Part shown: one piece after another, positions 1 to 13,850 of the stretch | How the letters are laid out: every line of letters begins with the position of its first letter | How positions within the stretch are numbered: the stretch's first letter is position 1 | NCBI GenBank assembly: GCA_003254925.1 | Contig: QANZ01055800.1 | Span: forward strand, 36,795 to 100,794 | Reading direction: 5' to 3' | Source: Chamaecrista fasciculata | Lineage: Eukaryota; Streptophyta; Magnoliopsida; Fabales; Fabaceae | Length of the DNA stretch: 64,000 nt | Notes under the pieces: generated by a model | What the model saw: the letters and a program-made list of their open reading frames with translations, nothing else | Database searches by the model: none | Told to the model about the DNA's origin: nothing | Made by a program: the position numbers and the translations under genes

Positions 1-690
1 ATGAAAGTGAAAGAGCATCCCTGAAGATTCTCAAACCTTACATCTTGGTCCCTAATCCATGAATTCTTCATGAAATGGAATAGAAATGCAAAAACAACAC
101 AAACTAAAGCAAATGATAGAGGGACCAAAACTGAAAACGCAGAAAATTTAAAACCCACCGGAAAATGGCCCAACCTTGCCGGAAAACGTACAGAAATCGC
201 CGAGAAACTAAAGAACTCATCCAAAAACCCCAATCCTCACTGAAATCTCACTCAAATAATCGTCCTCAAATGTTTTAAGAAAGAATTGTCGAAAATTCAA
301 ACTTTTGAGGAGGGAGGTGATAGAAAAAATGTAAGGGATTTCAGAACTTCTCTCTCAGAATCACCAAATGTAAGGGAATTTTCTATCCCATCCCTTCTCA
401 AAAGTTTGGATTTTCAAAAATTCTTTCTTAAAGCATTTGAGGGCAATTATTTGAGTGAGATTTCAATGAGAATTGGGGTATTTGGATGAGTTTTTGAGTT
501 TCTCGGCGATTTTCGTACGTTTTCTGGTGGGTTTTAAATTTTCTCCGTTTTTAGTTTTGGTCCCTCTGTCATTTGCTTTAATTTGTGTTGTTTTTGCATT
601 TCTATTCCATTTCATGAAGAATTCATGGATTAAGGACTGAGATGTAAGGTTGGAGAATCTTCAGGGATGCTCTTTCACTTTCATTTTGAT
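1..690. repeat. Long-armed foldback (palindromic) element, left end cut by window
   Basis: Bases 1 to about 325 are an inverted copy of about 365 to 690. For example, the text near 41-90 (a run containing ccatgaattcttcatgaaat) returns in reverse complement near 605-635, and the opening bases return near 670-690. The centre lies near 345. The arms carry the 'gggaccaaaact' wording seen in several other foldback elements of this window. No coding function is visible; open frames here are by-products of the palindrome. The right flank (690-780) continues with similar wording, so the element probably extends beyond the window start. Confidence 0.8.
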
Positions 691-780
691 AGTTAGGGAC
701 TAAAGTGAAAGGAACTTGAAGTTTTCAGGACTAAAATGTAATTTAAAATAGACGGAGGACTAATGGTGGGAGCTTTTCAA

Positions 781-980
781 AACATATGGGACCAAAACTG
801 AGATAAAAAAAGATATAAGACTGATTTGGGACGTAGAGCAAAGATACAGGACCAAATTTGAGACAAAAAAAGTTATAGGACTGATTTGGGAACTGGATCA
901 AAGTTACAGGACCAAATTCGAGACAAAAAAAGTTATAGGACTGATTTGGGAACTGGAGCAAAGTTATAGGACCAAATTCG
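781..980. repeat. 60-bp tandem repeat, about 3.3 copies
   Basis: Units start at 781, 841, 901 and 961 (partial), each exactly 60 bp. Each begins near 'aaagttayaggaccaaat' and contains 'aaaaaaagttataggactga'. The first unit is the most diverged. The repeat directly follows the foldback at 1-690 and uses the same 'ggaccaaa' vocabulary, so it is probably the sub-terminal part of one transposon. Confidence 0.9.
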
Positions 981-985
981 CACTT

Positions 986-3900
986 TGGCCAAAAAAAATA
1001 TGGTTAGGGTTAGGGTTAGGATTAGAGGATGAGGGAGCAAATCACATAAATTATAGGGACAAAGGTGGGATGCATGCTTCCTTTTGTTACGGAAGCAAAA
1101 TTCTTGAGCCATCATTTTTGTGGGGATCTGTGATTAATTGTGTATATATCTAGAAACTACACATGCATGCATCCAACTATATAATACTTAGTGAAAGTTT
1201 AAATTTTTAAAAGAGTTGTATTATAGAAAGTTTAAACTCTTCAAATATTTAATTAATAATTTACTTTCATTTATTTATTTATAAAACAAAAATACATATT
1301 TTCTAATAGAGACTTGTTCAAAAGTAGGCTTTTAAACCCAAAAAAAACTCATTAGAAACTTCTTAAATAATTGAGATCATGCATGTGTGTGTGTGAGAGA
1401 TTTACTGTTAAATAAGAATTAGAGTCAAAACCAAAAACTGAAAAATGCAGATATTTTCTTATATACTCTTTTTAGTAAGATATTTTCCAATAGGGACAAA
1501 GAGGAGCATGAATGCGACAGGAAGGTCCCTCCTTAACTAGATCCTTCACCTCATTTCTTTGTATGTAATACAAACAATCATTTACTATATTATTTTAAGA
1601 GGAGTATATAAATTCAAGTAAATTTAAAATGTCTCTTTATTTAATTTAGGATTTTTAATTTGGTCATATTTAGTTTATGTTTTATAATAAATGTTATTTT
1701 TTATTTTGAGAGTTAAATATTGTTGTTGTTGCTATTATACATGTTTGTTTATTCCTATTATTTGGTCATATATAGGTATAGCTAGAGGAGAGTTAATTAC
1801 AAATCAAATGTAGGAAATGGAAACAAAAGAAAGGAAGTACTTTTACCCCCAAAAAAACATACTATGGAGGAGTAGTACATCTGTTTTTTATTTGTTAAAA
1901 ATAATTAAAGACAAGACTATCGTTAATTAATTAAACTTAATATATACTCCTACACCTTCACCAAAACATGCAGTTAATTCTCCTACACCTTCAACCTTGA
2001 TCAGTTCATTGGAAACTACATTAATTTTTTGTCTTCATAGAAGCATATGAAATTTAAGAAATCGAGAGAAACATATTAAGAGGTTAGGACTTAGGATTAA
2101 TTACCTAAAAAGAAAAAAAGAATTGGGGAGAACAAGAATTTTGTCACCACCAAAGCAAAAGAGACAAAACAAGTAAAACCAAAAGACAGATACAAATCAC
2201 CAAGATTGGTTTACAAATTAAGGTAAATTAAGAGATCAAAGAGCAAAGTTGTCTCCATTTTGTTTCCTCAAATTCCCCCAAATCTTGTCCCATGTTTGCT
2301 GCTCCATCTTGCATGTCCACACCTATAATTTTACTGTCACGAAATCTTAATTACAATGACATTTATTACTTATATAATTAACTATAGTAGTGCATTAATA
2401 TGTTTTTAAATATTTTAATTTGAGTTGGTCAATGGCAGCTTGCATGTATATAATATAATAAGAGTAACAATAAATTAATTTATGAAAGATATAGAAGTTA
2501 ATAATTTAATTTATACTCTTTGATCTATGAATTAAAGTCATTGAATTAATTATACATTTTAATCATTTTGTCCTATAAAATAGATTTTAGGGACTTAATT
2601 GTATGGTATCCACTCTCCATGATTTTTAAGGATTGAACTCTCAACTCATATATTTTTACAAATTTATATTTTTTAAAACACATGATTAACAATACTAAAT
2701 CTTTATATATTAAAATAAATATTTACTATTATAAGTAAGATATTTTTTATCCTGTTTTTTTTTTTTTATAGGAACCCTAACTCAAACCTATAAAATAAAA
2801 TTTTAGAATTTCAAGATAGACATGAGGTTATGTATTTTGACTATCTCTAGCTAGCACAAACAAGTGATGAGTTCACATGATTCATATTTTAATTTAACTT
2901 CATATTTTCTCACTTGACAGAATCTCTGAAATTTGTAAATCAGTTTTTTAACTTTTTAGTTCAAGCTCTTTTTCAAAAAGTGAATTCTGCATAGAATATC
3001 TAGAGTGGTCGATGATGTTACCTAATTAATTAGATGTTAATATTTTAGAATGATGTTCAAATCTGACAATATACCCAACAACATTTTTGGACGACTCCTA
3101 CAAATAGATAGGCTTCTGGTCATGGACCCATAGAAACCAACTCTAGAAAATAAACTTAGTGACAACTAATATTTTTTTTAAAAAAAAAACTTGGACTAAT
3201 TTTAAATTTATATAAATTATGTCAGTTAATAATTATTAAAATCCAGTAAAAAGTAGCAGCATCAAAGTTAGAAGAAAATGTTAAAAAGAGAGAATGTGTT
3301 GTAGCATGTAGTGTGAAAGTGAGGCATTTTGGAGACTTCCATTTCTTGGTCTGTTCGGTGCCTTTGTCTTTACTTCTAAGTTCTAATCACTATGCAGTTC
3401 CTTATGGGATCATAAACTTACATTCACATCTTTCGATTATTTCTTTTTCATTTGACTTTTGTGTTATAATTTTAACATAGGTATGTTTTTTAATGGATAG
3501 GATAAAATTTAGTACATGCTAAATTGCTAATTCAAAAGTTATTTTAATTAAATTAATCATATATCTATGTTCCTAATTTCATTTTAGTACAAAATATTTT
3601 ACAAATTTTAAATTAGTACTATATTTATAAAATTTGTTTCAAATTGATCCTTAAATTTCGTCATGACACTCTGATAGAGAAAGAGTGGTCCTATAAGAAG
3701 AGAGAGTGCCACAAACATATAAAATCTATATATAAGCCTCAGATTTTAGAGTGCCACATCATCATTTAACGAAACTTAATGTCACGACCGATTTCGTTCT
3801 TACACTCTGATAGAGAGAGGGAGGGAGAGAGAGAGACAGGGGCTGAAATGCAAATGTGCTAAAATGCATGAATTGAATTGTATGATCTCTGCTATTCATT

Positions 3901-4391
3901 GTTCTGAATCTGTCCCAGAATATTTCAACAATCTGAAACCATCCAATTCACAAACTTTTACTTCAGTGGATCCACTCCTTTTTTTTTCTCTTCTTATCTC
4001 TCTCTCTCTAACTTCAGAAAATTCACCTATCTCTCTAACTTAGACCAACCTTTTCTCAACAACCAATATCTGAGGGTTATATCAGTTTTGTTTAGGTAGG
4101 GATTGTAGGCTCAAAGTCAAGAAATAGGCAACACAACCAGAAACAAAAGCCACAAAGAGGAACTCACTCAACTTGGTATCATACACCACTTTTATTTTTG
4201 CAGATTCAAGAAGAAACAGAGAAGACCCTATATTCCCAATATCTTTCTTAAAAACAACAGATTAAATGCCTTGCTTCTTCTATATACAGTAAATAAAAGC
4301 CTATTTCCAGAGATGTTAACTCAACATTCTACAGTTGAGGACGGCCTTCGTTCTTCATATACTTGATGTGCAAAACAATATCATTAACACA
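986..4391. other. AT-rich intergenic DNA and 3' flank of the RIN2-like gene
   Basis: No gene was recognised here. It holds poly-A/T and AT-rich stretches, a short run of TTAGGG-like units near 1003-1023 and a GA-rich run near 3812-3836. The last few hundred bases (about 3900-4391) should contain the 3' UTR of the minus-strand ubiquitin-ligase gene. Confidence 0.6.
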
Positions 4392-7300
4392 TCACATTTG
4401 GAGAAGATTATTCACAGTAACCGTTACTGAATTTGTCCGCTGCAAGTCCTGCAGAATTGAATGCTTTAGATTCTGATGCATAACCAAGGGAAGAGAAGAA
4501 AGAGGAAAAGGTGTCCCTCTCACTAAGTTAAATCTCAAATGAATTCAAGTAACATTATAAAACTACATCATGGAGATGCATCTACCCCCATCAAGACAGT
4601 TTAACAGTATGAACTTATAACAAATCTAGATATCACCTTGGTGTCATTATACACAGTAGAATTTTTCACTATATTTAGAGTAAATTAATAATTTGGTCCC
4701 TAAAAGATGATAGATGTCTCAATCTAGTCCCTGAAAGATAAAATTATACAATTTAATTACTGAAAGGTACAATTACAATCAATTTGATCATTTTGCTTAA
4801 TAAATTTTTTTTTTTGTGTTTTTAAACTTCATTAAAATTACAATAAACGATTGATGTTAAAAAAAAAATCATATTTGTTGTTAAATGTGAATTAATATTT
4901 TAGCAAAGAACTAAATTGATTGTAATTACACCTTTCAAGGACTAAATCTTATAATTTTATCTTTTAAGGACTAAGTTGAGACATCTATTATCTTCCATGA
5001 CTAAATTATTAAATTTCTCTTATATTATTAATCTCATATGCCAATATGTCAGCATCAGAAAATACAGACAACATACCAGGATAATCACATTTTTAAGCTA
5101 ATAGTTGATTTCCATTTTCCACAGACAGTCAAAACAAGGACTGTCAGAATGTTATCGTATCTAGATATTTCATAAACCACACTTTTCAGTAATCAATAAT
5201 CAAGCATTCCGGCAGTCCCAATGGCCAATATTAAAATTTATAAGTTGCAGATGAAATTTATTGCACAAGTAAAATAGATTTGAAGACAGAGGCACATAAA
5301 CTTGAAAAGAGATCAAAATGTACCTGGAATATTAACTCATCCGGCATGTGAGGTAGAACCTCCCGAACTGTCTCGGCCATGGCAAGTATATTTTCCAAAT
5401 CATCATTCACAGAGCGTGAACCAGTCCTTACATGTAAACTACCAGAGCCTCCAGGCATTCTAACACCAGGAGTAGGGATGGAAGGAGGACCACTTGCAGA
5501 AGCCTGAGAGGAATTAATAGGCCAAAGGCTCCATGGGGAATCTTCAAGGGCAGTATTAGCATAGGTCTCTCCTACCGATGCAAGATGCCTCATCATCAGT
5601 TGAACTCTCCCTAATCCAACTGACCCGATTGGAGTAGACGGACCAGCTCCATCAACACCTTGACTTGGCCAAGGATGCAACCAGCCTGAGTCCAGTCCTG
5701 CACCCCTAAATAAGAAAAGATAAAATCAGGCAAATGTACATCAAGACATGCATGCATTTCTCTTGTGAAACACGAGTGCATAAATTATTATTGATTTTAA
5801 AAGCCAGCAGGCTCTAAGAAAACAACAAACATGGCCATCAACCGTTCTTTTCATGCAAGAAATTTAGAAGGCTAGATAATTAAAATACATTGAAAGTTTG
5901 AAACTATCTAATATAAATCTTCCCCCTTCAACACGTTTGAATGCAAAAGTATAGTATTAATTGGGGCTAAGTCATTTCAGTTTTAATTCAAAACCACACC
6001 GTTCATGACCTTTCCCTTCCCAGTGTTTTTGGTAGATGAAGGCTCTAAGGTGAAAAGGTTTTGTCTAAACAGCCATACTTGACTAAATTAGCAAATGATA
6101 TGTTACAAACTCAAGCCTCACCAGGCCATCTGTCCATTTCCATCCCCCGCCAGACCACTTTAGAATAAGCTTTTTTGCCTCTTTGTACCACTTTCATCAA
6201 TCTACTTTTGAGATTTTGGTCGAACAAAAGAGTGTAAAGTCATATGATAGCTTTCTCTATTAGCAAGGTTGTGCTGTTTATGACAGGAAGAATCTCTAGC
6301 ATCTTTCACCATAGACTTCTTCCTCTTTACCTTTCATAGGATAGAGATATTTTTGTGGCTTCCTTGCAGGTTTAAACACATAGTCTTTTCCAGAGTCTGG
6401 AATATTGTTTGTTCAGTTTGGTGACTGTTTTAGGATTTCCTACCTTCCTTGTACTGCTCTTATTTCTCGATATTGTTTTTTTCAAAAATAGAACTATAAA
6501 ATGAAATGGTATCATTTTAGGATGCCAAATAATATAGTGACTCTGGTGAGGCCACCTATGTAAAATTGAAGAACAAAAAAAACAAAACTATTATCACTTT
6601 TAAATCTGTGCACCTAGTAGCACAACAAAAAACCAATTTCAAAAGATAAAAATAATATTAAAAGCCAGATGCGAAAAAGGGTAAAGAAAGCCCCAAAGGA
6701 TTGAGTAAAGATTTGAACCTCCAAGGAGTTCCTTCCAGAGGGTTCTGTGTCTGATTAGGGTATAATCCTGGAGGCATGGCATGTCTAGGTGTGTTTGGCC
6801 GATCAAGTCCTGCACTAATTTGACGTGCAAGCTGCTCATCACCTGATATTTCCCCTGCATTGGTGTTGGCTTCATTTTCAGGCATGCCTACAAAAAGAGG
6901 CTTTCGACATGTCGGGCAAGTATACATCTCGGTCAGGCCTTGATCCAACCTGAAATTAATTTAGAAACCTCTATTTTCACCCTAAGATAGAGCCAAATAG
7001 ATAAGAATAGAAGCACAAAAATGAATCATACCAAGATCTCAAACATGCAAGATGGAACAGATGATTACAGTTTAGCTTTTTAGCCTTTGCCATGGGTTCC
7101 TGTCACAAGTACATTCATAATTCAGAATTATGTCAATTGCTAAGATCAGAGTGAAGGAGAGGGTGACAAATAAACATACCCTACAGATAGCACATTCATC
7201 ATCATATGCTCGTAGCTCCTCAGCTGTAGCATCAGGAAGAGCTGCATGAAGTGCACCTAGAGCTATTCGCAACCTGACAAAGGCTTTTATGCGGTTTATA

Positions 7301-9777
7301 ATGGCACCAAGTAATGCCTGCCCAAGACAAGATCGAGGAATCAAAGTTGTATAACATGAAAGTACCAAAATTAAAATTGTTTGCAGTCAGTTTCAAGCAA
7401 AGAAAGAATGGTATATTTACACGTATGTTTAAAAATAGGACAGCATCTACAAGATGGAATGCCATGCCATGAAGCCACCAGATATACAAGTAATGACCAA
7501 GTGCCATAACATAAGTTCCCATGTCTAGGAGAAACCCAAAATTCCGAATAAGGACGCCCTTCCATTCCAATAATGATCCTGCAGTCAAACCCTTTGATTA
7601 GGAAATAAGAATTCAAATTTTTAATGATTGAGAACAGGTGAAGGATGACAGATTATGAAGAAGCAAAATAAAATAGAAAAACCAAGTTCACGATGATCAT
7701 ATGATTTTAGAACTACAACCTATAAATGGCCACAAGTGCGACCAAAAAGGAGAACAAACATATTCTCAGGAAAACTGAATAACAATCATGACACTGTGCA
7801 CATATTTATCATTCCTTCTTATTTGTCAAAATAACCAGTTATAAGCATATGCATCTCCTTCAGATATAATAATCAAAACAACAAATTACAACTTCCATTG
7901 CCCCTAAAACAAACTATCGGTGAAAATTAGTGCAATCATTATCATGAAAAGAACTTATCAAACAGAACATAGCAATTTAAAATCATGCAAACCCAATTAA
8001 TGAAGTAGTCCAAAACAAGAAGGAAATTCCTAATTGCGCCCAAAATGTATTGAAATGATGAGCTATTAACCAATAACTTACATGCATGAAAACAGATTAA
8101 CCATAATACCTGCCCCAAATGTTTCAAACAGTTTGAACCTTTGGCAATCAGTGCTAATGGATGCTGAATGATGGAGCCATATATCAAGCAACTGAAATCC
8201 ATGCACCAAAATGGCCTATAATGCATATCACGTGAAAAAACACCATTAAACAAAGTATCAATATCTCACCGAAAATTAATTAGGGGATATAAGTGGATCT
8301 CAGACAGGCAAGGGTGCACATATTGTACTCTAAATACCTGTAGGGTCTCAAAAGCGACACTGAAAGGCTCAAAGAATAGTAACAGAAACAAAGAAGTCCT
8401 ATGTGTTTTATATATCGCCAGACATAGCCATATCCTGGTAACATCATAATGAAAACATCAGAAGCATTTAAAATCTATAAAATTACAATAATAAGAGCAA
8501 GTCATCAACCTTAGTGAAAATTAAAATTAAAAGAGGTTCAGATAGCAGAAATTTTATTACACTGTACATACAAAAGGAAAATAAAAAACCGTGACCCAAA
8601 TCCCCTGCCATTTAAAAAATATATCGGCCAAACTGTATATTATATTTGCAATCAATTATGTTTATTGCTAAATTAAGAATGACAGTATCAATTATTAATA
8701 ATAGAAATAGTAACGATAAGAATATTCAATAAAGAGAAAAGAAGAGTAATATATACCAGAGAACATCAACCAATAAAACCAACAACAAAGCAGAATATAC
8801 ACGAAAATATGTCCAAGGTGTAGCAGATGGTGATGCATTCAAACGCTCCAAACGGTCTCTGACCAAAGCTTGAAACATCTATACAAAATGCCAAAGAAAT
8901 GTCAGAACAAGTATATTAATTTTGTGTGTATCATACCTCAAGATAACTTTTTCCTTGGTCATATTTGGTAACTAGGGGCTTGGCGTGCCCTAACGGGCAA
9001 GCCAATATGTATGTAAAATAAATAAGGGAATAAATTGTTAACTTAGTAAAAAAAGAGAGACCAAATAGTAAATTTTCTCTTATTTTTAATAAACATGGGC
9101 ATAGGAAATGTTTGTTTAAAAAAAAAAAAGACATGGGAAATGGACGTGGGTATGGAAGTGGGGGCATGAATGTGGGTGATTTTATTTTTTTTAATTTTAT
9201 ATATTATGTACGTGGGAGAGGGGGGGAGGTGGGTTGATTTTATTTTTTTTTAATTTCATAGACTATAGTTTTAAACATGGACGACCAGAAAGGGGTGGAG
9301 CCATATAATATAAGATATGTACCTTTAGAGAACATAACACAATCAACCAGGAGGACCACAAACTAGTCTCATATACTGTTGGAGGCACAATCAGTGGTAG
9401 AAATGTCCCCTGTCCATTCCCGATTGCACAAAAAAAATAATAATGAGTAGGGTCAATTTTTGATATAGAAAAAGCTATCAACATCATTTGAAGGATTTAA
9501 AAGGGAAACATACTATTCACTAAACATGTTAAGATAAACAATGTAGAATTCTTAAAATCTCCAATAATATATAAAGAAAAAGTCAGATATTAACCTTGTA
9601 AATGACATAATTAATGAGCCGCTCAACCAGTTTTCGCGTTTCAGAAGGATACAACTCTGTGAAGAAAATAGTCTGCAAGGGGAAAAAGAACATAAGAAAC
9701 AACCTTTACCAGTTAATAATCATTACAGTCTATACTATCATATAGACAATATCAAGGACAGTCTTGCCCCGAGGAAC

Positions 9778-9828
<51 letters not shown>

Positions 9829-10876
9829 ATTGTCCAAAGTATTATCACTATTCATTTGTCCATGAAAGGTAAGTTTGCTGGCCACAGAATAACAAGTTAT
9901 GAGACTTGACCATCACAATTTTCAGGCACATTACCATCTTATTCTTCTATTCCTTCCTTGCACCCAAACCAATACAAAAGAAAGATGATGTTAAGTCTCA
10001 CTCTTGGCAACTTTGGTTTTAACTTTTAAGCTAGTTATATTACCCTCTATCTTTTTATGGTAGGAAGCTGGAGAAAATGGGTGAATTTATCTCAGTACCA
10101 CAAGCTATATTATTATGTAAAATCCATATACATTACAAAAATTTTTCAGGGAGTTTTACAAATCTCTAGCCTAAAACCATTCAAAACACTACTTATGCTT
10201 GACAACTGAAATTAAAAAGGAAAAATAAATCAGATTCTGCATGAACTCAAGCTTAAAAAACTTAGTAATCTTATACAATAACCTATATACTAGCAGTGTC
10301 CATATATATTGATCAAGGCATCTTCACATAAGCTGAGGCAATCCAACTTCTTTTTCTTTGTCTTCCCTTCAGCGGGGGAGACATTTTAAATTAAGCTGCT
10401 TAAAAATCACTTCAATAGCTTTATGAAAACTGGAGGTCAAGCACAACATCAATTAATGTCTGGAACTAAAAATGTAAGTTCACAAATCTCCATCCTGATG
10501 CTATCTCTATACTGTTCTACCCATCAACCAAAAATACAGAGCATGTGAACTGCCACATATCAGCTACATACATTCACATAATCCATGACAACTTAATAAT
10601 CAATAACTCCAGCCCAGTGCAGTGCAGTAAACTTACCTTGAGACAAAGATTGAGAAGGATGAATACATTAATCATAAAATTTGCAAGTAGCCCTATGGTG
10701 GTGTATGAATCCATAAGTAGCTCACTGACATGACTGGCATTGTCCAAGTGACTAAAATTCTCGCTGAATAATCCATCTGACTTAAGCTTATCTAAAGACA
10801 GATCTGTGCAAAATTGTAGACCCACAAAACTTAACACTGTAGAAACGGCTGAAATCACTATAATCTTCAAAGCCAT
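4392..10876 (-). CDS. RIN2: RIN2/RIN3-like membrane RING-H2 E3 ubiquitin ligase with CUE domain
   Basis: This looks like a full orthologue of Arabidopsis RIN2/RIN3, gp78/AMFR-type E3 ligases that bind the immune receptor RPM1. Coding exons (minus strand): 10876-10637, 9672-9595, 9409-9323, 8878-8757, 8434-8338, 8215-8110, 7578-7421, 7317-7180, 7099-7032, 6949-6719, 5705-5324, 4448-4392. All introns are GT-AG and phases agree, giving 1764 nt and 587 aa (family about 578). The N-terminal half has several hydrophobic membrane segments. The RING-H2 lies at about residues 337-385 (CAIC, CNHLFHLAC, CPTC). The CUE-like end at about 545-585 reads MPDELIFQDLQRTNSVTV. The start is ATG 10876 (MALKIIVISAVSTVLSFVGLQ region), which aligns with the family start. 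A 5'-leader intron with donor after 11470 is plausible. RIN2 versus RIN3 cannot be separated by eye. Confidence 0.95.
4678..5022. repeat. Foldback MITE-like element inside the last RIN2-like intron
   Basis: The left arm begins 'gagtaaattaataatttggt' and the right arm ends with its imperfect complement near 5000-5022. Both arms contain 'ctaaaagatgat' or 'aaggactaa' wording, with an AT-rich centre near 4800-4880. It sits in the intron between exons 5324 and 4448. No clean target duplication was found. It is probably a non-autonomous DNA transposon. Confidence 0.65.
9781..9826. repeat. (GA)n microsatellite
   Basis: About 22 uninterrupted GA units lie in the first coding intron of the RIN2-like gene, between exons 10637 and 9672. 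This is a likely length-polymorphic marker. Confidence 0.95.
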
Positions 10877-11470
10877 TATTAATGATTGCAGTCTCTCTAC
10901 CAAAACCAATCTCCAGGGTTTTCATCTGACTTCAATTATTGTATCCCTTTGCCCATCATAAGTATGGTTCAAAGTCAAATGGAACCAGAGGGCAAAGTAT
11001 ACAAATCAGCTTAAATCGCTACCATTATTTAGTGATCCATTCACTATATATTCCCGTATCCTGTCAGGAAGATGAAACAAGAATAAATAAGTAACTTCAT
11101 CAGAGTCATTGCAAGTTTTTAATCACAAAATCAAGTGCAGTCATCAGAGTCAGCGGACATGTAATTTTCATCTTCCTTGGAAAACATGAATACCCCAACA
11201 ATAAACATTGACTTTACTCTCTTTATTTTTCATTTCACCTCCCTCTCAAAGCAAAATTGACGCGTTTATCCCCACCCAACCATGAAACTAAACCGACCAT
11301 AAAAACGATTTCGTCAATGAGCTCAACCACATGTTTGATCATACAGACGAGAAGATCAGAAATTTACACTAATTCAGTTTCACACAAACGTAATTGAAAA
11401 ATCGTTCGCATCAAATTAACAAATACATTGCGACAATTCCGGGAAACATGAAAGAGGAAAAAAAGGAACC

Positions 11471-11690
11471 TGATTCGATCTAAGAGAAAGGCATAATGAT
11501 GATGATGGTAGCGTCGGCAAGGGTTTCTGCAAGAACCAAAATTGGCATCAAAATCAGAAATTGGGGAAGATATAGATTATAGAATAGAAAGAGAAAGAGC
11601 GTAGACGAGACGATGTAGAGATTTTTATATACCGCGTCAATTTTTGCGGGAAAGCTAAACTGCAATCTCAAGATTATTACTTTCGTTTAG
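11471..11690 (-). promoter_or_regulatory. Probable 5' leader exon and start region of the RIN2-like gene
   Basis: On the minus strand, sequence just below 11690 runs to a consensus-like donor (TCAG|GTT, last exon base 11470). The next possible acceptors are just upstream of the ATG at 10876, for example GGTAG near 10897. This would give a leader intron of about 0.6 kb. No TATA box was identified with confidence, so the transcription start is uncertain. Confidence 0.4.
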
Positions 11691-13850
11691 ACCAAAAACA
11701 AAATCTCAAGATTACTTTATTAATGTCGAAAATGAAATGTAATAATAATGGGTTTGGTTGCTTTCTTCATTATTTAATATTTTCGTATCAAATCTCATTA
11801 ATGAAAATAAAATAAAATAATTAAATATATGCAATTAGCATGCCACAATCATTTTCTTACTGGGGGTTTTCCTTTTTACAATTTACATGGCTGTTTCTTT
11901 CCGTTTAATTATTGCAATAACTTACGTACGGACTACGGAGGTTGATCTTGATCCTTTAGGTAATAAAACTGTAAAACTATACTTAATTTATTTAGGTCAA
12001 AAACCTATTTTGGTCCTTAATGTTTATCTTCAATTCTGTTTTGGTCTCTAATTTTTTTGTTCTGTTTTAGTCTTGATGTTTTTTAAAAGTTTTATAATTG
12101 ATCTTTAACTATTGAATATAGTCATATTTCTTTCTTTATCCAATTGGATTTATCGACAAATAAAGTCAAATCGAACATGAAATCTGGCTTGAAAATAGTC
12201 TTTAATTTTCTTATGTGCAAAAATTTAATAGTAAGCAATTTGTTGAGAATACTAAAATCATTGATTATTTTCATCCTATATATAAAATTAGTTGTAATTT
12301 TATTTACTTCTTTAGTTCTTTTTTACTAAATTGCACTAGGATTCACTAAGTTTTAAAGTCGGGGCAAAAAACACCTCTGAATTTTAAATTTGACAGATAG
12401 ATCCTCGAGTTTTCAATTATGCTCACTTAGGACCCTTGAGTTTTAAAACTTGACAAACAGACCCCATGAACTTTCAACTTTGCTCACTTAAGACCCCTAA
12501 CTAATCCCATTTTTTAAAAACTTAAGGGTTTTAAGTGAACAAGATTAAAAGTCCAAGGACTCTATCTTTTATGTTTTAAAATTCAAGGATCCTAAGTGAG
12601 CAGGGTTAAAAACTCAAAAAGTCTGTCTATCAAGTTTTTAAACCTTCAGATATTTTTTTGTCCCTAACTTAAAATTCAGGGAGTCTTGGTACAATTTAAT
12701 CAATGTTTCCAAATTATTTTTCTTCAGTATTATTAGATTGAAATTATCTAATTGATTATAAGTGACATGACTTTTTAATAATATAATTTGATTCAAGCAT
12801 TTAAAAAAAAAAGTTGAAATACAAATGGTGTTTTCAAATTTTAAAATTTAGATTAAAACCTTAATCTGATTTTAAATGATTTTCCTTTAATTTTATATTC
12901 TTTTTATTTGAATTCAGAAAATTAAGTAATTTTCAATATTTCAATAAACAAAAATTATAAATCAGGTTGAAAATTCATAATCCAACTCCCTAGGGCCTAG
13001 AGGCCTAGACAGTCTTGACATTCTCTTTGTACGTTTTAGGGGTCCATACAACAGAGAAAACACAAAGAACGTGAAAGTTCTCTAATTATAAGAAAATATT
13101 ATTACAATTAAATATTATACTTAAAAGTTTTTCTTAAAAAATGGGCAAAAACACTAATTTCGTCCCTAAACTTTATACCAACTATCAATTTTATTCTCAA
13201 TATTTTCAATTTTGGTCAATTTTGTTCTTTGACTAACCTCTTTCAATTAATTAACGACAGATTGCATCCTAATTTTCAATTTGTTTTAAGATTTGAGTTT
13301 CTTTTTTTATCAATTTTACATTACATATTAGTAGCCACGTAAATTTGTCGTTTTTTTTTAAAAAAAAATCTAACCCAAATTATATTATAGAAAAACCAAA
13401 CGACACTTACAATCGTTCAGATAACACAAATCCAATAAAACATAAAGCATAATCTGTGAACTAGAGAAACAAATAAAAACGCAACTGATCTTATGTGTAA
13501 AATCTCCTTAGGATGAAAATTATCACTGATGTTAGTGTTGCCAACAAAACACTTACAATTATACTTCATGTATATCATAAATGTATTTTTCTTCACGAAC
13601 GAAAATGTTGTAAATTTCCATAACTTTGATGGTAGACCGAAAGCTTTTTGATTTGTCGAAAAGCTAAGATTTATCGTTAATATTTAACTAAAATAATAAC
13701 AAAAGATAAAATTTAAAAAGATGTGAAACATTATAAACAAATTAACTGTAAAAAAGAAGATTGAGAATGAAAATAAAAGTTAAAAAAAAAAATTCATGCT
13801 TGCTTGCCAAGACAGTCTGGGATTTGTTGCAGAATTCTAGGGTTATAACT
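11691..13850. other. Intergenic DNA between divergent RIN2-like and STMP1-like genes
   Basis: AT-rich sequence with no recognisable gene. It contains a foldback element (separate entry) and two half-elements with 'tttggtcctta' and 'tttcgtccctaaac' wording near 11990-12100 and 13142-13260, which look like single arms of the same kind of repeats. The shared promoters of the two divergent genes must lie at its ends. Confidence 0.6.
12327..12701. repeat. Foldback MITE-like element
   Basis: The left arm starts 'aaattgcactaggattcact'. The reverse complement of the right end starts 'aaattgtaccaagactccct'. Internally 'gctcacttaggacccttgag' (left) faces 'aaggatcctaagtgagca' (right), with the centre near 12510. 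The arms have diverged noticeably, so the element is old. Target duplication was not resolved. Confidence 0.7.

Noticed and set aside
1003..1023. TTAGGG-like run resembling telomere repeats
   Set aside because: Only about three units. Most plants use TTTAGGG, and the run is embedded in a transposon flank, so it is not an interstitial telomere of note.
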